From positions 114,609-178,608 of the forward strand of contig JAAXKQ010000008.1 in assembly GCA_025612245.1 (NCBI GenBank): a stretch of DNA of 64,000 nucleotides, read 5' to 3'. The stretch is from Ignavibacteria bacterium (lineage in GTDB: Bacteria > Bacteroidota > Ignavibacteria > Ignavibacteriales > SURF-24). Shown piece after piece: positions 18,586 through 26,127 of the stretch (its first letter is position 1; each line of letters opens with the position of its first letter). A model generated the notes under the pieces. It was given only the letters and a program-made list of their open reading frames with translations. It was not told where the DNA came from and made no database searches. Made by a program: the position numbers and the translations under genes.

Positions 18586-18613
18586 GCTTTTTTCATTTTA
18601 TCAGGATGATCCG

Positions 18614-19867
18614 ATGAAATACCTATTAGCATTTGTCCTTTTCTTTACCTCCGGCCTCTTTGCTCAGTCAAAACTGCTCATCTATATGGACCTTGAGCAG
18701 ACTGATCACCTTAAAGCCTATGGAATTACCTTTAACGCTCTCAAGGCTGGAACCAAAGCCGACTGGCTCCTGAATTACCGCGGAGGATCTTTCATGCTCG
18801 ATTACTCCGAGGAGCTGGCAAATACGTGCAGAATTAAAGGCGTTGCCTTCAGCCCCCTTTCAGCCTCAGAGGCGGTGGATATATATCACACGGTGCAAAG
18901 CGAGGACCAGAATATGGAAGTAATGCACCTGGAGAAGGCACCCCGAATTGCCGTTTACGTCCCAAAAGGCTTTAAGCCCTGGGATGACGCCGTTACGCTT
19001 GCTCTTGAGTACGCCGAGGTGCCTTACGACAAGGTCTGGGCCGAGGAGATCTTAAGAGGTGACCTCTCTAAATACGACTGGCTGCACCTGCACCACGAGG
19101 ACTTTACGGGGCAGTACGGCAAGTTTTATGCTAGCTTCAGCGGGGCACAGTGGTACATTGAACAGCAGATGCTCTATGAAGGCGAGGCAAAAAAACTCGG
19201 CTACAAAAAAGTCTCGCAAATGGAGCTGGACGTCGTAAAGACGATAAAGAATTACGTGGCGCAGGGAGGTTTCCTTTTTGCAATGTGCTCGGCTACAGAT
19301 TCCTACGACATTGCACTTGCTGCCGACGGCGTGGATATTTGCGACAAGATGTACGACGGCGACGCCCCGGATCCCGACGCACAGAAAAAGCTGGACTTCT
19401 CAAAAACACTTGCTTTCCAGGATTTTAAGCTCGAAATGAACCCTTACGTTTATGAGTTTTCGGACATAGACGTGCAGATGCAGGAAATAGGCTCGCCGCA
19501 GAACGATTACTTTACTTTGTTCCAGTTCTCGGCCAAGTACGACCCCGTGCCTACAATGCTGACACAGGACCACGTAAACGTCGTGCACGGATTCATGGGG
19601 CAAACTACCATGTTCCACAAAAAAGACGTTAAAAGATCCGTCATAATTCTGGCCGAACGCGCCGGAACGGACCAGGTCAAATATATTCACGGCAACTTCG
19701 GAAGGGGAACATTTACCTTCTTTGGAGGACACGACCCGGAGGATTACCAGCACATGGTGGGAAGCCCTCCTACGGACTTAAGCCTTTATAAAAATTCTCC
19801 CGGCTACAGACTGATACTGAATAACATTCTGTTCCCTGCAGCCGAAAAGAAAAAACAGAAAACATAA
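18614..19867 (+). CDS. Secreted protein of the family often labelled 'asparagine synthetase B'; true function unknown
   Basis: A 417-residue protein with a signal peptide (residues 1-18, ending GLFAQ). The start is the ATG at 18614, with AGGA 8 bases upstream; an in-frame start 30 bases earlier lies in the clpX terminator. I recognise the layout (LLNYRGGSFML, HLHHEDFTGQYGKFYA, FAMCSATDS, FFGGHDPEDYQH) from Bacteroidota proteins that carry the name asparagine synthetase B. I see neither an N-terminal catalytic Cys of class II amidotransferases nor an SGGxDS PP-loop, and the protein is exported, so that name looks wrong. The His-rich and Cys-Ser motifs hint at a class I amidotransferase-like or ThuA-like fold; that is a guess. 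Confidence 0.75.
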   Translation: MKYLLAFVLFFTSGLFAQSKLLIYMDLEQTDHLKAYGITFNALKAGTKADWLLNYRGGSFMLDYSEELANTCRIKGVAFSPLSASEAVDIYHTVQSEDQNMEVMHLEKAPRIAVYVPKGFKPWDDAVTLALEYAEVPYDKVWAEEILRGDLSKYDWLHLHHEDFTGQYGKFYASFSGAQWYIEQQMLYEGEAKKLGYKKVSQMELDVVKTIKNYVAQGGFLFAMCSATDSYDIALAADGVDICDKMYDGDAPDPDAQKKLDFSKTLAFQDFKLEMNPYVYEFSDIDVQMQEIGSPQNDYFTLFQFSAKYDPVPTMLTQDHVNVVHGFMGQTTMFHKKDVKRSVIILAERAGTDQVKYIHGNFGRGTFTFFGGHDPEDYQHMVGSPPTDLSLYKNSPGYRLILNNILFPAAEKKKQKT

Positions 19868-19897
19868 TTGCACGGAAATTAAAGTAATGGAAAAAGA

Positions 19898-20554
19898 ATG
19901 AAAAAACTGAATGTAAAAAATTCCAGCGAGGAATTCACTGCCGGCAAGCTGGTCTGTGTCGGACGCAATTATGCCGAGCACATCAAAGAGCTCGGGCATG
20001 AAAGACCCGAATTTCCGCTCATTTTCTTAAAACCCGCTTCTGTTATCGTTTACTCCGGGGACAAGGTAATCCACCCGGAATATTCGGAAGAACTGCACTA
20101 TGAGTCTGAACTCGTTCTGCTGATCGGAAAAGACGTCAAAAACGGCAACGCCAGCGAGGCGGAAGATGCAATTGCAGGCTACGGCCTGGGTCTAGACATG
20201 ACGCTAAGGGACCTTCAGAGAAATTTGTCTAAAAAAGGGGACCCGTGGACCCTCTCCAAAGTATTCGACACTTCGGCCGTACTATCCGACTTTGTATTAA
20301 AAAAGGACCACAAGCTTACGATGAAAGAGGTAATTTCGCTTAAGGTAAACGGCCAGCTGAAGCAAAACAGCGCTCTTGAGATGATGATTTTTCCGCCCGT
20401 TGAAATCGTTAAATACATTTCCGGCGTAATGATGCTCGAAAAAGGGGACCTGATTTTTACCGGCACCCCGGCAGGAGTAGGCAAGGTAGTTCCGGGCGAC
20501 AAGATTGAGGCCGAAATTTCGGGCATCGGACACCTTAAAACCGAAATCGCCTAG
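19898..20554 (+). CDS. Fumarylacetoacetate hydrolase (FAH) family protein
   Basis: A 218-residue cytoplasmic enzyme with the single-domain FAH fold. Metal ligands are visible as the Glu pair in HYESELVLLIG and the Asp in GYGLGLDMTLRDLQ, with the C-terminal FTGTPAGVG loop. The minimal length matches bacterial acylpyruvate hydrolase, oxaloacetate decarboxylase and hydratase/isomerase members, which cannot be told apart by sequence alone. It follows the secreted protein by 30 bases and may share its transcript. It ends 19 bases from the convergent ruvA stop. Confidence 0.88.
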   Translation: MKKLNVKNSSEEFTAGKLVCVGRNYAEHIKELGHERPEFPLIFLKPASVIVYSGDKVIHPEYSEELHYESELVLLIGKDVKNGNASEAEDAIAGYGLGLDMTLRDLQRNLSKKGDPWTLSKVFDTSAVLSDFVLKKDHKLTMKEVISLKVNGQLKQNSALEMMIFPPVEIVKYISGVMMLEKGDLIFTGTPAGVGKVVPGDKIEAEISGIGHLKTEIA

Positions 20555-20573
20555 AGAATTTACTAAAAAAGGG

Positions 20574-21164
20574 TTATTTATTGAGGTGCGACAGGGCCTG
20601 CCTTATCAGGTCCTCAAGCGCCATGGAAGGCTCTTCGGTCAGTATGTCCCTTATTACTTTTTCTGCGTTCTTCTGGTTGTAGCCCAAGGTCGTAAGAGCC
20701 GCAATGGCGTCATCCTTAATCTTGAATGAGGCCAGAAGGGGAGCTTCCTTTTCACCTGCAACCGTATCCACCTTGTCCCTTAAATCCAGCAGCATGCGTT
20801 CGGCCGTTTTACGCCCTACGCCCGGCACGGCAACGAGCCTTGAAAGGTTGCCCGACTTCAGTGCATGTTTTAATTCATCTATCTGAATACCCGACAAGAT
20901 TCCCTGCGCAAGCTTGGGCCCTATGCCGTTAATGCTGATTAAGAGCTCGAACATCTGTTTTTCAGATTCAGTTGAAAATCCGTATAACGAAAGGGCATCT
21001 TCCCTTACGGCCAGATATGTATGTACCGAAGCCGCCTGACCCTCGTCGCCCAGCTTTTCAAAGGTATTGATTGAAATATTTACAACGTATCCCACTCCCG
21101 CTACATCCAGCAGCACTTGAGTGGGCTTTTTTGCCAGAATTTTACCCGTTAAATGTCCGATCAT
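20574..21164 (-). CDS. ruvA: Holliday junction branch-migration protein RuvA
   Basis: A 196-residue RuvA. The N-terminal OB domain starts MIGHLTGKI. The central helix-hairpin-helix pairs appear as INGIGPKLAQGILSG and VPGVGRKTAERMLLDL. The C-terminal three-helix domain (about 148-196) contacts RuvB. RuvA tetramers hold the four-way junction while RuvB drives branch migration. It lies 16 bases after ruvC, the natural partner; ruvB is not in the window. Confidence 0.96.
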   Translation of the reverse strand: MIGHLTGKILAKKPTQVLLDVAGVGYVVNISINTFEKLGDEGQAASVHTYLAVREDALSLYGFSTESEKQMFELLISINGIGPKLAQGILSGIQIDELKHALKSGNLSRLVAVPGVGRKTAERMLLDLRDKVDTVAGEKEAPLLASFKIKDDAIAALTTLGYNQKNAEKVIRDILTEEPSMALEDLIRQALSHLNK

Positions 21165-21180
21165 AGCTTTCTTTATTTAA

Positions 21181-21720
21181 TCAGTTGTTGATTACCCTGT
21201 CCGGATTTGCCTCTATGAAAGCCTTCCAGCTCTTGGAGCTTGGAACGGCCGACTTAATCCTGAAGGCGTGGCAGGTAGCAATTGCAAGCGCGTCGCTTTC
21301 ATCAAAAAGCATCGTTTTATCTTCCAGCGAGAGTATATGGTTTATCATATACTGGACCTGCCTTTTTGAGGCCGCTCCGTTTCCCACGACAGACTTTTTA
21401 ACCTCGCGCGGGGAATACTCGCTTACAGGAAGGCCGTTATGCACGGCGGCCAGCATTGCAACTCCGCGTGCGTAACCTATTTTCATGGCCGACTGCACGT
21501 TTTTTCCATAGAAAGCCGATTCAATTGCAAATTCATCCGGCTTATATATCTTTATATATTTGTCGAGCTCATTGTAAATGACTTCAAGCTTACAGGGGAG
21601 TGTCAACCTTGAGGAGGGTTTAATGGCGCCCTGTATAACGTACGTAAGCTGGTTTTTATTCAGCTTTACTATCCCAAAGCCGGTTACAACCGTTCCGGGA
21701 TCCACACCAATTATTATCAT
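21181..21720 (-). CDS. ruvC: Crossover junction endodeoxyribonuclease RuvC
   Basis: A 179-residue resolvase that cuts Holliday junctions. The acidic active site is readable: Asp in GVDPGTVVTGFG at the N-terminus, Glu in FAIESAFYGKN, and Asp in SDALAIATCHA. It is immediately upstream of ruvA. The ATG has no clear ribosome site, but the IIGVDPG start is the family's standard N-terminus. Confidence 0.95.
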   Translation of the reverse strand: MIIIGVDPGTVVTGFGIVKLNKNQLTYVIQGAIKPSSRLTLPCKLEVIYNELDKYIKIYKPDEFAIESAFYGKNVQSAMKIGYARGVAMLAAVHNGLPVSEYSPREVKKSVVGNGAASKRQVQYMINHILSLEDKTMLFDESDALAIATCHAFRIKSAVPSSKSWKAFIEANPDRVINN

Positions 21721-21759
21721 TATAAAATTATTTGCAAATTAAACTGTCAGGCACTTAAG

Positions 21760-21798
21760 AAAAGCAGGGTTGAAGAAAACGCTCCAACCCCGGCTTTT
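21760..21798 (-). terminator. Terminator after yebC (leftward)
   Basis: Arms 21760-21772 and 21784-21798 pair over about 12 bases with minor mismatches. On the minus strand the second arm ends in TTTT. It separates the recJ-yebC unit from ruvC-ruvA. Confidence 0.65.
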
Positions 21799-21819
21799 AT
21801 AAATGCTTTGACTTAATTA

Positions 21820-22557
21820 TTACGACAGTGCGCTTTCGTCTATATCCGCATTGGAATAAACGTTCTGAACGTCGTCGTTATCTTCCAGGTTTTCAACCAG
21901 TTTCATTACTTTTTCGGCATCTTCACCTGTTACAGCTATAAGATTCTTAGCAACCCACTCGAGCGAGGCGTTTTCGATCTGTATATTCTTTTCGGCCAGG
22001 GCTTTTCTAACGGGTTCGAAATTTTCGACTGTGGTCTGTATGGAATAATATTCATCTTCAGGCTGGAGGTCGTCTGCACCAGCGTCGAGCACAATTTCCA
22101 TCATATCATCTTCAGACTTTCCCTGCTTCGGTACAGTTATAACGCCCTTGCGGTCGAACATCCATGCTACCGAGCCCGATTCACCCATATTGCCGCCGCC
22201 TTTGCTGAAAAGGTGTCTTACTTCGGCAACTGTTCTGTTCTTGTTGTCTGTAGCAACTTCCACCAGGACTGCAACGCCGCCGGGAGCATAGCCTTCGTAC
22301 AACATTTCGACGTAGTTTACGCCTTCGAGTTCGCCGGTAGCCTTCTTGATAGCCCTGTCGATATTATCAGCAGGCATATTAGCAGCCTTGGCATTATCAA
22401 CAGCCAGTCTTAAACGCGGGTTTCCTGCCGGGTCGCCGCCGCCCTGACGGGCTGCAATCGTTAATTCTTTGATCAGCTTTGTAAAGAGTTTACCTCTTTT
22501 AGCATCCAAAGCTCCTTTCTTTCTTTTAATGGTTGCCCATTTTGAGTGACCTGACAT
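21820..22557 (-). CDS. yebC: YebC/PmpR family protein (transcription/translation regulator)
   Basis: A 245-residue YebC/TACO1 protein of standard length. It has the diagnostic [31 protein letters not shown] N-terminus, [12 protein letters not shown] and [12 protein letters not shown] motifs. Family members are described as DNA-binding regulators and as factors that help ribosomes through difficult sequences. A strong AGGAGA ribosome site lies just before the ATG. The start is 10 bases after the recJ stop, so the two genes form an operon. Often yebC neighbours ruvC; here a terminator lies between them. Confidence 0.95.
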   Translation of the reverse strand: MSGHSKWATIKRKKGALDAKRGKLFTKLIKELTIAARQGGGDPAGNPRLRLAVDNAKAANMPADNIDRAIKKATGELEGVNYVEMLYEGYAPGGVAVLVEVATDNKNRTVAEVRHLFSKGGGNMGESGSVAWMFDRKGVITVPKQGKSEDDMMEIVLDAGADDLQPEDEYYSIQTTVENFEPVRKALAEKNIQIENASLEWVAKNLIAVTGEDAEKVMKLVENLEDNDDVQNVYSNADIDESALS

Positions 22558-22566
22558 TATTCTCTC

Positions 22567-24333
22567 CTATTTATTTACTTCTATTTTATTAATACTAATA
22601 TCTTCACTTTTTTCCTCATTTGCCTGCCGTATCCTGATATCCTTTATCCTGAGCTGCGGGAACGTCCTTCCATCGCGCATAGTTTTCTCTATCGTAAATA
22701 CAATATCAAGCAAATTCTTGTCTTTATCAATAAGCGGGGCATAGCTGCCCAAATTAAATCCTATAGAATCAAAAACCCTGTCGCACCCTTCCTGACGGAA
22801 TGTAAGCACTATGTGGTTGTTGCCTACGATGCGCGGGTTATATACGAGCTGAAGATTCTCGGCAAGGAAAGTCGGCCTCATGTTGCCCGGTCCGAAAGGC
22901 GCAAACTCGTCCAGTATGCGCAGGAATTTCGGCGTCAGCTCGGAAAGGTTGATCTTTGTATCGATCAGTATTTCGGGAAGGACATCCTCGGTCTTTACGA
23001 TGCTTTTTACTATCTGGTTGAACTTCTCCTTGAACTCCTGAAGCTTGTCGAGTTCAAGTGCCAGGCCTGCCGCGGCCTCGTGGCCCCCAAACTGCAGCAG
23101 GGTTTCTTCGCATTTTTTCAGGGCTTCGTATATGTTAAAGCCCACGATGCTCCTTGCAGAACCCTTTGCCACCCCGTCTACGGTTGTAAGCATTACGGTT
23201 GGACGGTAATACCTTTCCACCAGGCGGGAGGCTACGATGCCAATGACACCGGGGTGCCAGTTTTCCTCATGCAGAACAATTGCAATCTCGTCATCCAGAT
23301 TGACCGAGTTTTCCACCAGGTCAATTGCGTGCGAAAAGGTAAGCTCGTCAATTTTCCTTCTCTGGTAGTTTTCACCTTCAAGGACTTCAGCCAGGCGGAC
23401 GGCCTCCTTTTCGTCTGTCGTAATAAAAAGGTCAACCGCGCGTATTGCGTCCCCCAGGCGTCCGACGGCGTTGATGCGGGGCGCAATGGTAAAGACAACG
23501 TGACCTGCCGAGAGGTTGCCCGGCTCCATGCCGGCACTCCTTATGAGCGCTGCAATGCCGGGACGGGGAGTGGTATTTACCTGTTCCATCCCTTTTCTAA
23601 CTAAAATTCTGTTTTCACCCTCGAGCGAGACAATGTCGGCTGCCCCTGCAATTGCAACAAGGTCCAGGTACTTAAGAGGGAGCTTCCTTTTGCCTATCCT
23701 TTCACTTACGGCCTGCGCCAGCTTAAATGCTACGCCGGCTCCCGAAAGAAACTTAAAAGGATAATTGCAACCGGGCCTTATCGGATCCAGTACGGCATAT
23801 GCCTCCGGTATTGAATTGCCCGGCTGATGATGGTCGCAGATTATCACGTCCATTCCAAGCGACTTTGCCAGCGCCGTTTCCTCAACTGCCGTAATACCGC
23901 AGTCGACTGCTATTAAAAGCGAGGTCCCTTTGGCTTTAATTGTTTCAATTCCCGACTTTGAAATGCCGTAGCCTTCGGTCAGGCGGTTTGGAATGTAAAT
24001 CTCAACCCTGGCTCCAAGTTCCTTTAAGAACAGGTACATCAATGCAGCGGCACACGTGCCGTCCACGTCATAATCGCCATGGACCGTAATGAGCTCATTT
24101 GATGTGATTGCCTTGATGAGCCGGAAGGAGGCCTCTTCCATTCCCTTCATCAGGAATGGATCGTGCAGGTCCTCTATCGAGGGGCGGAAAAACGCTTTTG
24201 CCAGGTGAAAATTGGTGATTTTCCGCTGAACAAGCAGACCAGCCAGAATCGGCGTCACGTTCAGCGAATCAGCCAACGACTTTACGGTATTTTCATCTGA
24301 CTTTTCTCTAAGCTTCCAACGTTTTTTCAGCAT
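22567..24333 (-). CDS. recJ: Single-stranded-DNA-specific exonuclease RecJ
   Basis: A 588-residue 5'-3' exonuclease of the DHH superfamily, acting in recombination and mismatch repair. Motifs include HGDYDVDGTCAA (motif I), AVDCGITA, and ICDHHQPG (the DHH), followed by DHHA1-type and OB-like C-terminal regions. I place the start at the ATG at 24333 (MLKKRW), preceded by GGAA. The upstream in-frame TTG at 24366 lacks a ribosome site and would nearly touch the RNase P RNA. Transcription probably runs on from rnpB. Confidence 0.95.
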   Translation of the reverse strand: MLKKRWKLREKSDENTVKSLADSLNVTPILAGLLVQRKITNFHLAKAFFRPSIEDLHDPFLMKGMEEASFRLIKAITSNELITVHGDYDVDGTCAAALMYLFLKELGARVEIYIPNRLTEGYGISKSGIETIKAKGTSLLIAVDCGITAVEETALAKSLGMDVIICDHHQPGNSIPEAYAVLDPIRPGCNYPFKFLSGAGVAFKLAQAVSERIGKRKLPLKYLDLVAIAGAADIVSLEGENRILVRKGMEQVNTTPRPGIAALIRSAGMEPGNLSAGHVVFTIAPRINAVGRLGDAIRAVDLFITTDEKEAVRLAEVLEGENYQRRKIDELTFSHAIDLVENSVNLDDEIAIVLHEENWHPGVIGIVASRLVERYYRPTVMLTTVDGVAKGSARSIVGFNIYEALKKCEETLLQFGGHEAAAGLALELDKLQEFKEKFNQIVKSIVKTEDVLPEILIDTKINLSELTPKFLRILDEFAPFGPGNMRPTFLAENLQLVYNPRIVGNNHIVLTFRQEGCDRVFDSIGFNLGSYAPLIDKDKNLLDIVFTIEKTMRDGRTFPQLRIKDIRIRQANEEKSEDISINKIEVNK

Positions 24334-24369
24334 GATGGTTCCAAAGGAACAGACTATACAGAACAAAGG

Positions 24370-24787
24370 AGTAATCCAAATCTATAAGCCGAATTTTGTA
24401 CCCGCCTTATGTGGGGCAGGTGGTAATTATTTATCTGGATAACGAATTGCTCCGCTATTCAAGCGATCTACCCGGAAAGCATTCAAAGCGAACAACCCTG
24501 TCCCACACACCACATATACGAGCGCGTGGAAAGCTTTCCCTATTTGATCTTGCTCCGGGTGGGGTTTACCCTGCCTCCTGTATTACTACAGGAGCGGTAG
24601 GCTTTTACCCTGCCTTTTCACCCTTACCCGCCTTTTTTTGAGGCGGGCGGTATCTTTTCTGTGGCACTTTCCGTATCCCGCTTCTAATGAAGCAGAACCC
24701 CGGGCGTTACCCGGCACCCTGTTCTATGGAGTTCGGACTTTCCTCCATCTTAAATCCTAAGACAGCAATTACCCAATCTGAATTACT
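24370..24787 (-). ncRNA. rnpB: RNase P RNA, bacterial class A
   Basis: Catalytic RNA that processes the 5' ends of tRNAs. On the minus strand the conserved GAGGAAAGTCCG of P4 lies at about 24735-24746, with ACAGAA-type J11/12 elements. Near the 3' end is ACAAAATTCGGCTTAT (P4 partner region, about 24384-24399). The ends pair: AGTAATTC (5' side, 24780-24787) with GGATTACT (24370-24377) as part of a P1 of about 13 bp. Internal hairpins such as the GCCCGCC/GGCGGGT stem are evident. Length of about 418 nt is on the long side for class A. It lies 36 bases upstream of recJ on the same strand. Confidence 0.93.
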
Positions 24788-25186
24788 CTTTGTTCTGTTA
24801 ATCTGACGTTTATTTAATAAATTTGTTACTTACCAAACCCTTCATACGGGACCGCCGCATCCGTCTGTATGATCCCATATTACTCAAAATTTTTGTCTGC
24901 CTGACCTACTATAATTTAACATCAAATTACTTTAATATCTAATCTTTTTAAACTTAAATTATATTAAATTTTCTTGCTCTTCTTCTAAAATTGTCTCTTG
25001 AAAGGCTGTATTCCGGCAGTATCATTAAAGTTGGAGCAAATATAATAAAAATAAACACTTAAGTCATCAGCAAAATGGTGCTAATTTCTGAACCTCCTCC
25101 TTAGGTAAATCCCCAAAAACCGGGCCCCTGCTTGAGAATCCGGCGTTTTTATACTTATATTGAACTAATTGAAAACAGGAGAAAAC
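24788..25186. other. AT-rich intergenic region upstream of rnpB and the HMBD lipoprotein
   Basis: About 400 bases with no credible gene. It should hold the leftward rnpB promoter and the rightward promoter of the lipoprotein. A weak hairpin (CATAC...GTATG) occurs near 24842-24870, and TATATTTG-like sequence is present on the minus strand near 25036-25043. I tested the hairpin for a tRNA and found none. Confidence 0.5.
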
Positions 25187-25552
25187 ATGAAATTTAAGAA
25201 ATTCATTTTCTTTGCTTTATTTCTGGCTCTGGGACTTATAACGGCAGCGGGATGCGGCGAAAAGAAAAATAAACAGCAGCAAACCCCCGCCACAACAACT
25301 CAGGCTCCCAGAAGGGACGTCCAGGCAAACAATAATACGTCCCTTTCGGCAAATACAATTGTACGCGAAGGGGAAATAGACCTTAAGGGGATCGATGAGA
25401 ATAAGGACGGAAAGGTCTTCCAGTGCCAGATGGATTATAATGTAATTTCGGACTACAAGGGAAGCTGCCCCAAATGCGGGATGAATTTAGACGAGGTTCC
25501 GCTCGACAAGGCTAAAAAAAGCCTTACTGCAAACGGCTACAAGGTAAGATAA
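25187..25552 (+). CDS. Lipoprotein with a heavy-metal-binding (HMBD-like) domain
   Basis: A 121-residue lipoprotein. The signal peptide ends TAAGC with lipid-accepting Cys23, then a Gln/Thr-rich linker. The C-terminal domain has Cys80 (VFQCQMDYNV) and CPKCGMNL (Cys94, Cys97, Met99). This resembles the YxCPMHPxx...PGxCPxCGMxLxP domain found on CusB and copper/zinc ATPases, although the canonical Met-His is Met-Asp here. It probably binds a soft metal at the cell surface. The ATG at 25187 has AGGAG six bases upstream. The heavy-metal ATPase gene about 0.6 kb away supports a metal-related role. Confidence 0.75.
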   Translation: MKFKKFIFFALFLALGLITAAGCGEKKNKQQQTPATTTQAPRRDVQANNNTSLSANTIVREGEIDLKGIDENKDGKVFQCQMDYNVISDYKGSCPKCGMNLDEVPLDKAKKSLTANGYKVR

Positions 25553-25568
25553 ATCTTCCCGCCTGAAA

Positions 25569-25597
25569 CTGACGCATGTTGTGTTGACATGCGTCAG
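25569..25597 (+). terminator. Perfect 10-bp hairpin after the HMBD lipoprotein
   Basis: CTGACGCATG (25569-25578) and CATGCGTCAG (25588-25597) flank a 9-base loop, 16 bases after the stop. There is no clean T-run, so it may be a 3' stabilising hairpin or part of the neighbouring hairpin island rather than a true terminator. Confidence 0.45.
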
Positions 25598-25631
25598 CCG
25601 AAATTCTTCAATTCAATTATGTTTGCATTTA

Positions 25632-25759
25632 GCACCGCGTTCAGCGGTGCACTATTGATAGACCCGGGGCGCAGCCCCGTGGGCTGGTTTTGGAAACATG
25701 CCCCAACCCTACAACGAGGCGCCGCGGTCAGCCGCGCCATCTTTGCAGCTAAGTTGTAG
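25632..25759. repeat. Cluster of GC hairpins left of the transposase remnant
   Basis: Three GC-rich hairpins in AT-richer surroundings: GCACCGC/GCGGTGC (25632-25650), CGGGGC/GCCCCG (25665-25679) and CGCGG/CCGCG (25723-25736). The last is enclosed by CTACAAC (25709-25715) and GTTGTAG (25753-25759). The arms differ in sequence while loops and layout are similar, as in REP-like elements mobilised by RAYT transposases. Confidence 0.65.
25721..25743 (+). repeat. REP-like palindrome, left copy
   Basis: A 23-base element containing GCCGCGGTCAGCCGCG and ending CCATCTT. An inverted copy with one difference lies at 26080-26102, on the other side of the transposase remnant. Confidence 0.75.
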
Positions 25760-25855
25760 CATCCCGCAGTTGTGACGCGCTCCATGGCAAAGTAAAGACT
25801 GTCCGATTATCTTCTTCAAAAAGAGATAACCAATAAAGTCCGAAGGATTATTCCT

Positions 25856-26032
25856 ATGCCTAACATATTCCGCCAGGCTTACATTCATTTTATATTTGCT
25901 GTAAAGTTCAGAGAGCAGCTGATAATGCCCTCATTTTCAGACGAGCTTGAGAAGATCCTGAAGGATTTTGAAGTGGAGCATGATGAACATTATCTATTCA
26001 AATGGATTTTCGAAGAAGATAAGAAAGAATAG
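25856..26032 (+). pseudogene. IS200-like/RAYT (Y1_Tnp) transposase with internal deletion
   Basis: A 58-codon frame, too short for a full transposase. It starts MPNIFRQAYIHFIFAVKFRE, which is the N-terminus of IS200-like/REP-associated tyrosine transposases of Bacteroidota. It then jumps directly to their usual C-terminus (ILKDFEVEHDEHYLFKW). The central about 90 residues, including the HUH motif and the catalytic tyrosine, are missing, and the frame is kept. It is flanked by inverted REP-like palindromes and a hairpin cluster. It must be inactive for transposition; whether the short peptide is made is unknown. The call rests on my recall of the family termini. Confidence 0.72.
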
Positions 26033-26079
26033 GTCTGATAAATTAACCGGGTCGTGGCAAATGGAATATATGGATAAAC

Positions 26080-26102
26080 AAGATGGCGTGGCTGACCGCG
26101 GC
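26080..26102 (-). repeat. REP-like palindrome, right (inverted) copy
   Basis: On the minus strand this matches 22 of 23 bases of the element at 25721-25743. The pair brackets the transposase remnant in inverted orientation. Confidence 0.75.
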
Positions 26103-26127
26103 ATCTTAAGACAAATACAACAAATCA

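Noticed and set aside
18614..19867. Asparagine synthetase B as the function of this gene
   Set aside because: Exported, and it lacks both the glutaminase Cys and the ATP PP-loop motif.
22813..23604. Rightward frame of 263 codons opposite recJ
   Set aside because: Antisense shadow of a well-supported recJ; His/Tyr/Cys-rich composition without a domain.
24334..24366. Upstream TTG start for recJ
   Set aside because: No ribosome site and it would lie within four bases of the RNase P RNA 3' end.
24842..24870. tRNA-like hairpin upstream of rnpB
   Set aside because: Only one imperfect stem can be drawn; no anticodon arm, T-loop sequence or acceptor stem.
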